In this document: positions 8,970-16,517 of the stretch, in pieces
How the letters are laid out: each line of letters starts with the position of its first letter
Position numbering within the stretch: the first letter of the stretch is position 1
Source: Paenibacillus roseus
GTDB taxonomy: Bacteria; Bacillota; Bacilli; Paenibacillales; Paenibacillaceae
Direction of reading: 5' to 3'
NCBI RefSeq assembly: GCF_016424485.1
Contig: NZ_JAELUP010000103.1
Coordinates: forward strand, 724,772-788,771
DNA length: 64,000 nt
Made by a program: the position numbers and the translations under genes
Notes under the pieces: generated by a model
Told to the model about the DNA's origin: nothing
What the model saw: only the letters and a program-made list of their open reading frames with translations
The model's database searches: none

Positions 8970-9656
8970 TTGACTGAGAAACAAAGGAATCGCATTGAAG
9001 GGCTGACCTCATTTATGCAGGAGGGGGGGGTATATACCCCTCTTCTTTTGCTGCAAACGTATCATGAGCTGGGACTGACCGATACTGAGCTGTTGCTGCT
9101 GATCCAACTGATGGGCTTCAAGCAGGCCGAAGGGGTTGATTTTCCGACGCCGGAGCAGCTTGGGCAGCGCATGGGGAAGACCACGCAGGAGATCGGCCAA
9201 CTGCTGCGCCGACTGATGAAGGAAGGCATGCTGATGATCGACGAGCATCGCGACCCGGTCAGCGGCATGCAGTGGGAACGGTACAACTGGTCCGGTTGGA
9301 TGGATCAGGCAGTAGAGCTATACCTGAGCCGTTCCCGTGCTGACACGCTGGAGAGCACGCCAAACCGGGAGAACGAGGCATCACCGCCTGTACCTGAGAT
9401 CAATTTGTACACATTATTCGAACAGGAATTCGGTCGTCCGCTTTCACCCATGGAGCTTGATATGATCAGCGGTTGGCTGGACGAGGACAAGTTCTCGGAT
9501 GATTTGATTCGTTTTGCGCTGAAAGAAGCGGTTTTTGCCGGAAAGCTGTATTTCCGCTACATCGATCGGATTTTACTGGAATGGGGCCGTAATCGCATTA
9601 CGAATGTGGATGAGGCCAGGACTCATACTCAAAAATATCGCACTGGAAAAGGCTGA
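8970..9656 (+). CDS. dnaD: DnaD-family replication initiation protein
   Basis: A 228-residue DnaD-type primosome protein. The N-terminal winged-helix part (about residues 15-110) contains TPEQLGQRMGKTTQEIGQLL; the C-terminal DnaB_2/DnaD domain contains YTLFEQEFGRPLSPMELDMI (about 148-167) and ends near YIDRILLEWGRNRI, the usual YxxxIxxxW motif. In Firmicutes it helps DnaB and DnaI load helicase at oriC and restart forks. The start is TTG at 8970, supported by AGGGAGG 7 bases upstream. An eight-G run early in the gene (9023-9030) could be prone to slippage. Presence between dinG and nth agrees with the Bacillus gene set. The terminator begins inside the stop codon region. Confidence 0.9.
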   Translation: MTEKQRNRIEGLTSFMQEGGVYTPLLLLQTYHELGLTDTELLLLIQLMGFKQAEGVDFPTPEQLGQRMGKTTQEIGQLLRRLMKEGMLMIDEHRDPVSGMQWERYNWSGWMDQAVELYLSRSRADTLESTPNRENEASPPVPEINLYTLFEQEFGRPLSPMELDMISGWLDEDKFSDDLIRFALKEAVFAGKLYFRYIDRILLEWGRNRITNVDEARTHTQKYRTGKG

Positions 9657-9677
9657 GCCGATGGCTCGGCTTTTTTT
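9652..9677 (+). terminator. Terminator after dnaD
   Basis: An 8-pair stem GCTGAGCC / GGCTCGGC (one T-G) with a 3-base loop is followed by seven Ts. Its left arm overlaps the dnaD stop codon. Confidence 0.9.
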
Positions 9678-9789
9678 CGGCTTGGCCGCATCCGCGAACC
9701 GCAGTCCGTAAAGATTTCGTTGAACCGGTGTATTTACGACTTTCCTCATGTCAAGCATATTTTAAAATGGGAAATCAATAATTTAACAT

Positions 9790-9810
9790 ATAAGTAAACT
9801 GTTTACTTAT
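9790..9810. promoter_or_regulatory. Perfect 21-bp palindrome, operator-like
   Basis: ATAAGTAAAC-T-GTTTACTTAT is a perfect 10-1-10 palindrome in AT-rich DNA about 55 bases before the Rpn remnant. Its form resembles TetR-family operators. No TetR gene is in the window, so any regulator would act in trans. Confidence 0.6.
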
Positions 9811-9865
9811 CGGTTGTTATTGATTTACAATAAAATGGATTCACAGGGAGGGGGGAGTTTATTCA

Positions 9866-10288
9866 TTGGAGGGGCAGGAAGAAGAAATTTATTTGACGCA
9901 CCATGCTGCGTATCAGTCTTTGCTTGGCAGCAAACGCTTATTCATTGATTTGCTGCATTATAAATATTTGCTGACCGATGTTCATGGCTATCATGAAACA
10001 CAGCTTGAGGGCTTGTCCAACCTGATTGGCGTTATATTTTTGCTGGAGCGCAAAACGGAAGTTCATGCATTCATGGAAGAGCTGGGGCGCCTGACACAAG
10101 TGCTTGAGAAGCTCCCAATCAGTTTATTCCGGCTCTTCCGAACCTGGATTAGAATCGCAACTAACCAGGGGCTGTCAGACGCGCAAAAACAGCAGGTAAA
10201 TGAAATCATTAACCGCTTCACCGAGCCAAAGGAGGTCAGCATCTTGGTAGTCCGGTTAAAGAAGGCGTTCGAAGGGATCGGGTATTAG
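9866..10288 (+). pseudogene. Internally deleted Rpn-family (PD-(D/E)XK) recombination nuclease remnant
   Basis: A 140-residue open frame that looks like the two ends of an Rpn/transposase_31-type nuclease joined together. Residues 11-27 (HHAAYQSLLGSKRLFIDL) match the family's first helix motif (HDxxYKxLLxxKxxFIDLL). From residue 29 on (YKYLLTDVHGY, then LSNLIGVIFLLERK, FRLFRTWI) it matches the C-terminal half. The roughly 150-residue core between them, with the PD-(D/E)XK catalytic residues, is absent, and the junction lies near residue 28. Full-length members have about 300 residues. The start is TTG at 9866 with a GGGAGGGGGGAG ribosome site about 8 bases upstream. Either a decayed nuclease or a minimised derivative retaining only accessory parts. 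Homology is from memory of the family, not a search. Confidence 0.62.
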
Positions 10289-10321
10289 CAGCGATCGAAA
10301 GAATCCTCTGCCTGAAAATGA

Positions 10322-10972
10322 TCAAGCCCGTCCCTTCAGCAACTCCCAGCGATACACGTATTCAAACAGAAACTCAAACGCCTCCAAGTGACGCTTTGCT
10401 TCAAAGGCATTGGCTCCCCAGGCATAGATGCCGTGCTTGCGCAGGAGAATTCCGGGGATTTGCGGATTCAGGCTCTCTGTGATCTCAGGCACGATGCGCG
10501 GGATGTCCGCGTAATTAGATACAATCGGAATATCGATGTGCGCCTCTTCCTCCCAAATATTAAACGCCTTTATCAGTTCCACGCCATCAACGGGTACGGA
10601 TCTACGTTCCCAGAACCATTCGGAAATGACGTTATTAAATACACTGTGTGTATGGAATATCGCACTGCAGCCGGTTAGCCGGTAAATCTCGCAATGAATG
10701 AGCGTCTCGGCAGAGGGCTTGAGCCCGGTGCTCTCACAGGGCTTGCCGCTTTGGTCTACGAACAGGAAATCCTCGGGTGTTTGCAGCGATTTGTCTTTGC
10801 CGCTAGCTGTAATCGCAAAATGAAATTGCTCTGGGGAATAATCCCCGACCCGAACGGACAAGTTGCCGCTTGTTCCGGCAAACCATCCGCGAGCGGCAAA
10901 CAGTGTTTTCACGTCTCTCAGCTCGGCAAGCGACCTCTGCTTGTCTTCTGTTGCAATTTGCTGGAATGTCAT
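10322..10972 (-). CDS. mtnB: Methylthioribulose-1-phosphate dehydratase
   Basis: A 216-residue class II aldolase/adducin-fold enzyme. Visible are ARGWFAGTSGNLSVR (about residues 28-42), the zinc-binding IFHTHSVFNN (about 100) and a late histidine in LLRKHGIYAWG (about 175). It dehydrates 5-methylthioribulose-1-phosphate to the diketone in methionine salvage. It is the last gene of the proB-proA-proC-mtnW-mtnX-mtnB run and starts 3 bases after the mtnX stop, with AAAGGA upstream inside mtnX. No convincing terminator lies in the 33 bases separating it from the convergent Rpn remnant. Its product is the substrate of MtnW, two genes upstream, so the order fits one pathway. Confidence 0.93.
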   Translation of the reverse strand: MTFQQIATEDKQRSLAELRDVKTLFAARGWFAGTSGNLSVRVGDYSPEQFHFAITASGKDKSLQTPEDFLFVDQSGKPCESTGLKPSAETLIHCEIYRLTGCSAIFHTHSVFNNVISEWFWERRSVPVDGVELIKAFNIWEEEAHIDIPIVSNYADIPRIVPEITESLNPQIPGILLRKHGIYAWGANAFEAKRHLEAFEFLFEYVYRWELLKGRA

Positions 10973-10975
10973 CGA

Positions 10976-11668
10976 TCAGTCATTCCTTTCTTCAAGGAGA
11001 GAGGATGTCCGCTGTAGATGGGCAACCACATCATGGAACGTCTCATAAGGGATATACGGCAATCCCAGCTCCTTGCATTTTTCTGTTAGATGCGATCTGG
11101 AGAATACCAGATCTGCCAGTTTTGCGCCTTCAAAATCAGTGACGCTGTCCCCAATAATAATCCGTTCGTATTGTGCTGGGTCAAAACGGCGCATAATTGT
11201 CGGTTTGCACATGCCGCAATGATTGCTGCATTGATCGTCACAAGGATGCGGCCATGTAATTTCAACCCTTTCCCCCGTAAAGTCACTGCCGTTGCAGAAG
11301 ATGCGCTCCTCAGGAATATCAAAGGCGGAGAGGACCGGGTAGATGAAGAAATCAATGCCGCCGCTAGTGACATAGAACAATATTTGCTGCTGCTTGCAGT
11401 AATTCAGCAGCTCTTGAAAGCCGCTGCGGATACGGACATTCGTGACTGCATAATCCACCACTTCTTTCTGCATGGCAGCTGGGAGGAGGCGAAACAACTC
11501 GCTCACGCCTTGACGAATGGATTTGCGCTCGGTGATGACATCATTAGCAATTTTCTCCCAGCCATCCGGGTTAAAATGCTTGATAATCGCGATAATGTTG
11601 TCATTCTCGGTAATCGTGCCGTCAAAATCACAAAACACAACTTTTTCACGCGGTACGGACTGACTCAT
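10976..11668 (-). CDS. mtnX: 2-hydroxy-3-keto-5-methylthiopentenyl-1-phosphate phosphatase
   Basis: A 230-residue HAD-superfamily phosphatase. Motif I CDFDGTITENDN holds the nucleophile Asp (about residues 13-24); VTSGGIDFFI is the motif II region and IIGDSVTDFEGAKLAD the acidic motif IV. MtnX removes phosphate from the enolised methionine-salvage intermediate made by MtnW. The start at 11668 is chosen because this ATG overlaps the mtnW stop (ATGA) and is preceded by a GGGGGATCAGG stretch; an earlier in-frame ATG would add five residues inside mtnW. A CDDQCSNHCGMC cysteine-rich segment (about 150) is typical of the MtnX group. Translationally coupled to mtnW and followed closely by mtnB. Confidence 0.92.
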   Translation of the reverse strand: MSQSVPREKVVFCDFDGTITENDNIIAIIKHFNPDGWEKIANDVITERKSIRQGVSELFRLLPAAMQKEVVDYAVTNVRIRSGFQELLNYCKQQQILFYVTSGGIDFFIYPVLSAFDIPEERIFCNGSDFTGERVEITWPHPCDDQCSNHCGMCKPTIMRRFDPAQYERIIIGDSVTDFEGAKLADLVFSRSHLTEKCKELGLPYIPYETFHDVVAHLQRTSSLLEERND

Positions 11669-12882
11669 TTCCTGATCCCCCAAAGTGCAATTGCTTGCTC
11701 CAGTTCTGGATGCTGCTTCGCTTTTTCCTCCAGTGGGACATGATTCATAGCGGCTTCAATGGCTTGTCGGAAAGCATGTCCGCCTGCGACCGTTCCCATC
11801 GGGTGACCGTGTATGCCGCCCCCTGCATTGACGACGACGTCCAGTCCGAAGTCCTGCCAAATGAGTGGCACAATGCCGGGATGGATCCCCGCTGACGGTA
11901 CCGGCAAAGTTGGCTTGACCGGAAGGGCAGCGTCCAGCAGCGCTTCCTTGACCGCAAGATTTTCTTCCTTCGGCATTACGACCGAGCCATAGGGAGAAGG
12001 GAATAGCGATAAATCGGCGCCGGCTACACGCATTAGCTTGCCAAGCAGCAGCGGAGCGGCAATGCCGTAATGCCGAGAAGGATATAACGCGCCTGCCAGT
12101 GCAGGGTGAGCCGCAATCGGGACGGTAATATCCGGGTTGCGGCTTAGCTCATGCAGCACGTCATAACCGTAAGACAATACGTTAAAGAGCAGGGCGTTGG
12201 CCCCGGCATTAATTGCCTTTCGTGCCTGGCTGATGAGCTGCGAGGTCGGACCGGTCAGGTTGACGGCATACAGCAGCTTCTGCCCGGTCTGCTCACTGGC
12301 TCTGCGTGCTGCATCCATACAGACTTCAACCCGTTTCTCGATGGGCGTCAGCGGATTTTCAAACAAAATTTCGTCGTCCTTGATCAAATCAACGCCGCCC
12401 AGCGCCTGTTTATAAAACTGCTCGCGCAGATTGTCCAGATCATGCCCGACCACAGACTTGAAGATGCTCATCAGCAGCGGACGGTCATGCACGCTTAGCA
12501 AATCCCGTATACCTTGAAGACCAAATTTCGGCCCCGGGAATGCGGACAGAAACTCTTCGCTGAAATCGATATCGAGCAGCTTGATTTTTCCATCCATGGA
12601 CAGCTTGCCGAATACAGTAACAAGAAGCGCCGGAATGTCGCGACTGAAATTAAGGTCCGGGTAGGCGATCCGAATATCGGCATATCGTTCGCCTGGCACA
12701 TCGGATTCGTGTACAGCTACTTCTCTCACAATGCCCAGATGCTTCTCCATCTCGGCTTTTTGCGCTTCCGGAAGCTCCGTCCAGCTGCCCACTGTCAGCC
12801 CGACAGCGATGGATTGCGCTTTTTTATGAAAATCGGCCTTGTCATCGAAGCTGCGATAAGTGGCTACACAGTAACTGCTCAT
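11665..12882 (-). CDS. mtnW: 2,3-diketo-5-methylthiopentyl-1-phosphate enolase (RuBisCO-like protein)
   Basis: A 405-residue RuBisCO-like protein of the MtnW (YkrW) type. The large-subunit fold is recognisable from YPDLNFSRDIPALL (about 95), the metal-site segment GGVDLIKDDE (about 170-179; the Lys would be carbamylated, the Asp-Glu bind magnesium), NAGANALLFNVLSYG, and PSAGIHPGIVP / GGGIHGHPMGTVAGG near the C-terminus (phosphate site). It enolises the diketone phosphate of the salvage pathway and does not fix CO2. It begins inside the proC stop (ATGA) and ends inside the mtnX start (ATGA), so it is coupled on both sides. The function is well supported by family and neighbours. Confidence 0.95.
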   Translation of the reverse strand: MSSYCVATYRSFDDKADFHKKAQSIAVGLTVGSWTELPEAQKAEMEKHLGIVREVAVHESDVPGERYADIRIAYPDLNFSRDIPALLVTVFGKLSMDGKIKLLDIDFSEEFLSAFPGPKFGLQGIRDLLSVHDRPLLMSIFKSVVGHDLDNLREQFYKQALGGVDLIKDDEILFENPLTPIEKRVEVCMDAARRASEQTGQKLLYAVNLTGPTSQLISQARKAINAGANALLFNVLSYGYDVLHELSRNPDITVPIAAHPALAGALYPSRHYGIAAPLLLGKLMRVAGADLSLFPSPYGSVVMPKEENLAVKEALLDAALPVKPTLPVPSAGIHPGIVPLIWQDFGLDVVVNAGGGIHGHPMGTVAGGHAFRQAIEAAMNHVPLEEKAKQHPELEQAIALWGIRK

Positions 12883-13766
12883 CCCTTGCTTCCTCCTTCA
12901 ATCATCGCTCCCAGCTCGGCAGCACGCTCGGCAGAACGGAAGATCGCTTTGCCGATTGCTTCTGAGACATGATGACTGTTGAGCAGCTCAATCGCAGCCT
13001 GTGTTGTACCGTTCGGGGATGTGACCTTGCGTCTTAGCTCAGCCGGTTCTTCGCCTGTGGACTTCACCATATTCGCTGCGCCAAGCACAGTTTGAATGGT
13101 CAGTGTACGCGCTGACTCGTCATCGAGCCCGAGCTTCTTGCCGGCATCAATCATTGCTTCCATCAGGTAGTAGATGTAGGCCGGCCCGGAACCGGATACG
13201 CCGGTTACGGCATCCAGAAGCTTCTCTTCCTCTACGATAGCGGTAATTCCAACAGATTGGAAAATCTCCTCGGACAATGTGCGCAGTTGCCCGTCCACGG
13301 AATCAGAGTAGCAAATGCCGGTTGCGCCAAGGCCGATCGTGCTGGAGGTGTTCGGCATCGTTCTGACAACTGGAATGCGTGCCTCCAGCAGTTGTTCAAT
13401 CGTACGGATCGACAAACCTGCGATAAGCGAAACGACAAGCTGGCGAGGCTGCACAAAATGCTTCAGTTGAAGCAATGCGTCCTGGGCATCCTTTGGCTTC
13501 ATCGCCAGAAAAATAATATCGGCTTCTTCAAGACTCTGCTGCTTGGCTTCCTCCGTAGACGGAGTAATGACATGATAACGGTCATGAAGTTCCTTCAGAC
13601 GGTCCTGATTGTGGCGGTTGATCATCGAAATCTGGCCGGGCAAGGTTAGCCCGCGCTCCAGCAGGCCGCGAGCGATGGCTTCAGCCATAGACCCTGCGCC
13701 GAAGAAGGTCAGCTTCAGCTTGCTGATTCCAGCATTAACGGATAGTGATGGTTCGCTTGCTGACAT
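12879..13766 (-). CDS. proC: Pyrroline-5-carboxylate reductase
   Basis: A 295-residue P5C reductase. The Rossmann motif LTFFGAGSMAEAIARG lies at about residues 18-33, after a short extra N-terminal tail; PNTSSTIGLGATG (about 138) and the signature GSGPAYIYYLMEAM with GTTQAAIELL near the end are intact. It reduces pyrroline-5-carboxylate to proline with NAD(P)H. AAAGGAG about 8 bases upstream supports the ATG at 13766. It follows proA by 18 bases and overlaps mtnW by ATGA, physically bridging proline synthesis and methionine salvage. The C-terminus is ordinary, so this is not a fusion. Confidence 0.96.
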   Translation of the reverse strand: MSASEPSLSVNAGISKLKLTFFGAGSMAEAIARGLLERGLTLPGQISMINRHNQDRLKELHDRYHVITPSTEEAKQQSLEEADIIFLAMKPKDAQDALLQLKHFVQPRQLVVSLIAGLSIRTIEQLLEARIPVVRTMPNTSSTIGLGATGICYSDSVDGQLRTLSEEIFQSVGITAIVEEEKLLDAVTGVSGSGPAYIYYLMEAMIDAGKKLGLDDESARTLTIQTVLGAANMVKSTGEEPAELRRKVTSPNGTTQAAIELLNSHHVSEAIGKAIFRSAERAAELGAMIEGGSKG

Positions 13767-13784
13767 ATAAAAATCTCCTTTCGA

Positions 13785-15032
13785 TTATCCCCGAATTTGG
13801 CCGTTGCCAATAACGAGATATTTGGTAGATGTGAGCGCAGGCAAGCCCATTGGACCACGGGCGTGCAGCTTTTGCGTGCTGATTCCGATTTCCGCGCCAT
13901 AGCCGAACTCAAAGCCGTCGGTAAAGCGGGTGGAAGCATTGTGATAAACGGCTGCCGCATCGACGAGCTGCAGGAAACGCGCAGCATGGTCTTCATTCTC
14001 GGTCACAATGCACTCCGAATGCATAGTGCCGAATTTCGAAATATGGGCCAGCGCTTCATCCAGCTTTTGCACGACGCGCACATTAATAATGTAGTCATTA
14101 TACTCGGTCGCAAAGTTTTCCTCTGTAACCGGCGTTCCGTACCCAAGCAGCTTCAATGTTGTCTCACAGCCGCGAATTTCCACGCCCGCTTCTTTCAGAC
14201 GTCCGGCGATTTCCGCCAGATGCCGCTTGGCAAAGGCTTCATGAACAAGCAGCGTTTCAATAGAGTTGCAGACGGACGGCCGCTGTACTTTTGCATTAAA
14301 AACGATATCGCTGGCCATCTGTGTCCGGGCGCTTTCGTCAATATAAGTATGGCAAATTCCGGCTCCGGTCTCGATGACCGGTACGGTGGCATTCTCAACG
14401 ACATTGCGGATGAGGGAAGCTCCGCCACGTGGAATAATCACATCCAGCAGCCCGTTCAGCTTCAGCATCTCATCGACGGATGAGCGGTCTGTATCTTCGA
14501 TCAGCTGCAGAGCGTCTGCCGGCAGAGCGGAGCGGGAGAGGGCTTCGTGAAGCACTTCGATAATCCGCTTGTTCGAGCTGATTGCCGCCGAGCCGCCGCG
14601 GAGCACGACAGCATTGCCTGTCTTCAGGCAAAGTCCGGCCGCATCTACCGTAACATTCGGGCGGGCTTCATAAATAATGCCGATCACGCCGAGCGGAACC
14701 TGAATTTTGCGAATGCGCAGCCCGTTTGGCCGCTCGAAGCTCTCCAATTCCGTACCTGTAGGGTCAGGGAGCTCCGTAATTTGACGCAGTCCTTCGGCAA
14801 TGCTGACAATCCGGTCCTCGGTCAGCTTGATCCGGTCGAGCAGAGACAGGCTGGTGCCATTCTCGCGCCCGCGGTCCAGATCGAGCTGGTTGGCTTGAAT
14901 AATGGATTGCTGTTCGGTTACGAGTGCGTCTGCCATTAACAGCAGCGCCTCGTTTTTTTGCGCGGTTGTCAGGGAACTCATCAAAGCTGCGGTTTGTTTA
15001 GCACTGGCGGCTTTTTGTCTGACTTCACTCAT
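13785..15032 (-). CDS. proA: Gamma-glutamyl phosphate reductase
   Basis: A 415-residue ProA, the family's usual length. Typical segments are QVPLGVIGIIYEARPNVT (about 115-132), LRGGSAAISSN (about 145), PRGGASLIRNV (about 200) and the catalytic-cysteine region VQRPSVCNSIETLLVH (about 250). It converts gamma-glutamyl phosphate to glutamate-5-semialdehyde with NADPH. AAGGAGG a few bases upstream sets the start. It lies 40 bases after proB and 18 before proC, in an operon headed by a T-box leader. Confidence 0.97.
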   Translation of the reverse strand: MSEVRQKAASAKQTAALMSSLTTAQKNEALLLMADALVTEQQSIIQANQLDLDRGRENGTSLSLLDRIKLTEDRIVSIAEGLRQITELPDPTGTELESFERPNGLRIRKIQVPLGVIGIIYEARPNVTVDAAGLCLKTGNAVVLRGGSAAISSNKRIIEVLHEALSRSALPADALQLIEDTDRSSVDEMLKLNGLLDVIIPRGGASLIRNVVENATVPVIETGAGICHTYIDESARTQMASDIVFNAKVQRPSVCNSIETLLVHEAFAKRHLAEIAGRLKEAGVEIRGCETTLKLLGYGTPVTEENFATEYNDYIINVRVVQKLDEALAHISKFGTMHSECIVTENEDHAARFLQLVDAAAVYHNASTRFTDGFEFGYGAEIGISTQKLHARGPMGLPALTSTKYLVIGNGQIRG

Positions 15033-15072
15033 ATTGAATCCTCCTTAATATATCTTGTACAACGATTTAGCT

Positions 15073-16173
15073 TTATTTAAAAGCGACCCATTCATCGCGG
15101 TGGATGACTTCGATTCGGGATACATCAAGGCGTTTGCTCACTTCGTCCGTGCTAAGGCCAGCTGCTGCTTGAACTTGCCAGTAAGCGTAATTGACAACCC
15201 CGCGTCCGATCGTGACGCCTTCGTGATTTTTCACTTCAATGACATCGCCGGGATGGAACTCGCCCTCACTATGGGTTATTCCAGCAGGGAGAAGGCTTTT
15301 GCCTTTGTTCAGAATGGCAGCTTCGGCTCCTTCATCAATCGTCACGGTCCCTTGCGGGGAGGAGTGGAAGCCGACCCATTGCTTCTTCATCGGCAAGTTA
15401 TGTTCGGCTGTATCAAAATAAGTGCCGTGTCCCTTCCCATTGACGGCGTCGAGCAGACCGCCCTCTCCCGGGAGCCGGCCTATAAATGCCGGAATACCGC
15501 CGCGCATGGCGATTCGGGCTGCATCGATCTTGGAGCGCATGCCCCCGGTTCCCACGCTGGAGCCGGCGCCGCCAGCGATGCGTTCAATATCTTCGGAGAT
15601 CTGGTCGACCCGCTCGATTCGTGTTGCCTGCGGGTTGGTTCGCGGATCGGCGCTATATAATCCATCCATATCAGTAAGGATAATCAGTTGTCTGGCTTTG
15701 ACCAGATTAGCCACAAGAGCAGATAAAGTATCGTTGTCGCCGAACTTGATCTCGGCGGTCGCAACGGTGTCATTTTCATTAATTATGGGCAAAACATTGC
15801 GGGATAACAGTTCATTCAATGTCATCAGCGCGTTATGAATTCGTTTCCGGTTGGAAAAATCCGAGCGAGTCAGCAAAATTTGTGCGACGCCGATTCCATT
15901 TTGACCGAAGATATCCTGATAGGCCTGCATCAGCAATGCTTGGCCGACTGCAGCTGCCGCCTGCTTCTCATGCACCAGCCTGGGCCGGTTTTCAAAGCCG
16001 ATTTTGCGAAAGCCTGCGGCGATAGCGCCGGAGGTGACAAGCAGCACTTCATAACCGGCCCGATGCAGAGCCGACAGCTCATCTGCGAAGAACCGGATAC
16101 GCTCAAGGTTAAGACCTCCCTGGTCGGAGGTAAGCGAGCTGCTTCCGATCTTGACTACTATTCTTTCTCCCAT
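15073..16173 (-). CDS. proB: Glutamate 5-kinase
   Basis: A 366-residue ProB: an amino-acid kinase domain (VVKIGSSSLT at the start, LLVTSGAIAAG, LPIINENDTVA at about 140, LTDMDGLYSADPR) followed by a C-terminal PUA domain (about 275-360). It phosphorylates glutamate, the committed step of proline synthesis, and is normally inhibited by proline. The start at 16173 is preferred: AGGAG lies 8 bases upstream and conservation begins here; a longer in-frame start would lie inside the leader terminator hairpin. First gene of the proBAC-mtnWXB run, expressed through the T-box leader just upstream. Confidence 0.96.
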   Translation of the reverse strand: MGERIVVKIGSSSLTSDQGGLNLERIRFFADELSALHRAGYEVLLVTSGAIAAGFRKIGFENRPRLVHEKQAAAAVGQALLMQAYQDIFGQNGIGVAQILLTRSDFSNRKRIHNALMTLNELLSRNVLPIINENDTVATAEIKFGDNDTLSALVANLVKARQLIILTDMDGLYSADPRTNPQATRIERVDQISEDIERIAGGAGSSVGTGGMRSKIDAARIAMRGGIPAFIGRLPGEGGLLDAVNGKGHGTYFDTAEHNLPMKKQWVGFHSSPQGTVTIDEGAEAAILNKGKSLLPAGITHSEGEFHPGDVIEVKNHEGVTIGRGVVNYAYWQVQAAAGLSTDEVSKRLDVSRIEVIHRDEWVAFK

Positions 16174-16215
16174 GTGATCACTCCTGTGTGCAGCCTCAAA
16201 ACTTCCCGGAAACAT

Positions 16216-16455
16216 AAAAAGACCCCCGTCCAAAAAAGGACGAAAGTCATTGCTTCCGCGGTACCACCTTTAATTGATGAAGCCTGCCATGCAGGTTCAT
16301 CCAGCTTGTTGCCCGGGTAACAGCGGGCATACTGTCCGGCTTGGACCGGCCGTTCGGAGTCTAGGAGATAAACATGCTTCACGGTTGACTCTTCCAGCCT
16401 GTGGAGTCAGCTCTCTGGACGCGAATGAAAGGCAAGTTTAAGGGACTCGTCATAA
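16216..16455 (-). promoter_or_regulatory. T-box leader of proB, probably proline-specific
   Basis: On the minus strand the hallmark AAAGGTGGTACCGCGG (16272-16257) is followed by a perfect intrinsic terminator: an 11-bp stem GACTTTCGTCC / GGACGGGGGTC (with G-T pairs) and a T run (16248-16216). Upstream, GAGTC (16448-16444) can pair with GACTC (about 16360-16356) as the base of stem I, and AGAGAG plus GCTGGAAGAG fit stem I loop motifs. A CCT triplet (16365-16363) sits directly 5' of the closing arm, where the specifier codon is expected; CCU is proline. Uncharged tRNA-Pro would stabilise the antiterminator and turn on proBAC-mtnWXB. The T-box is nearly certain; the specifier is a reasoned placement. 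Confidence 0.93.
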
Positions 16456-16517
16456 CGTTTCATATGTCAATTCTTATTCTCACAAGCATATCACGACTGG
16501 CGGAACGTGTAAAGATT

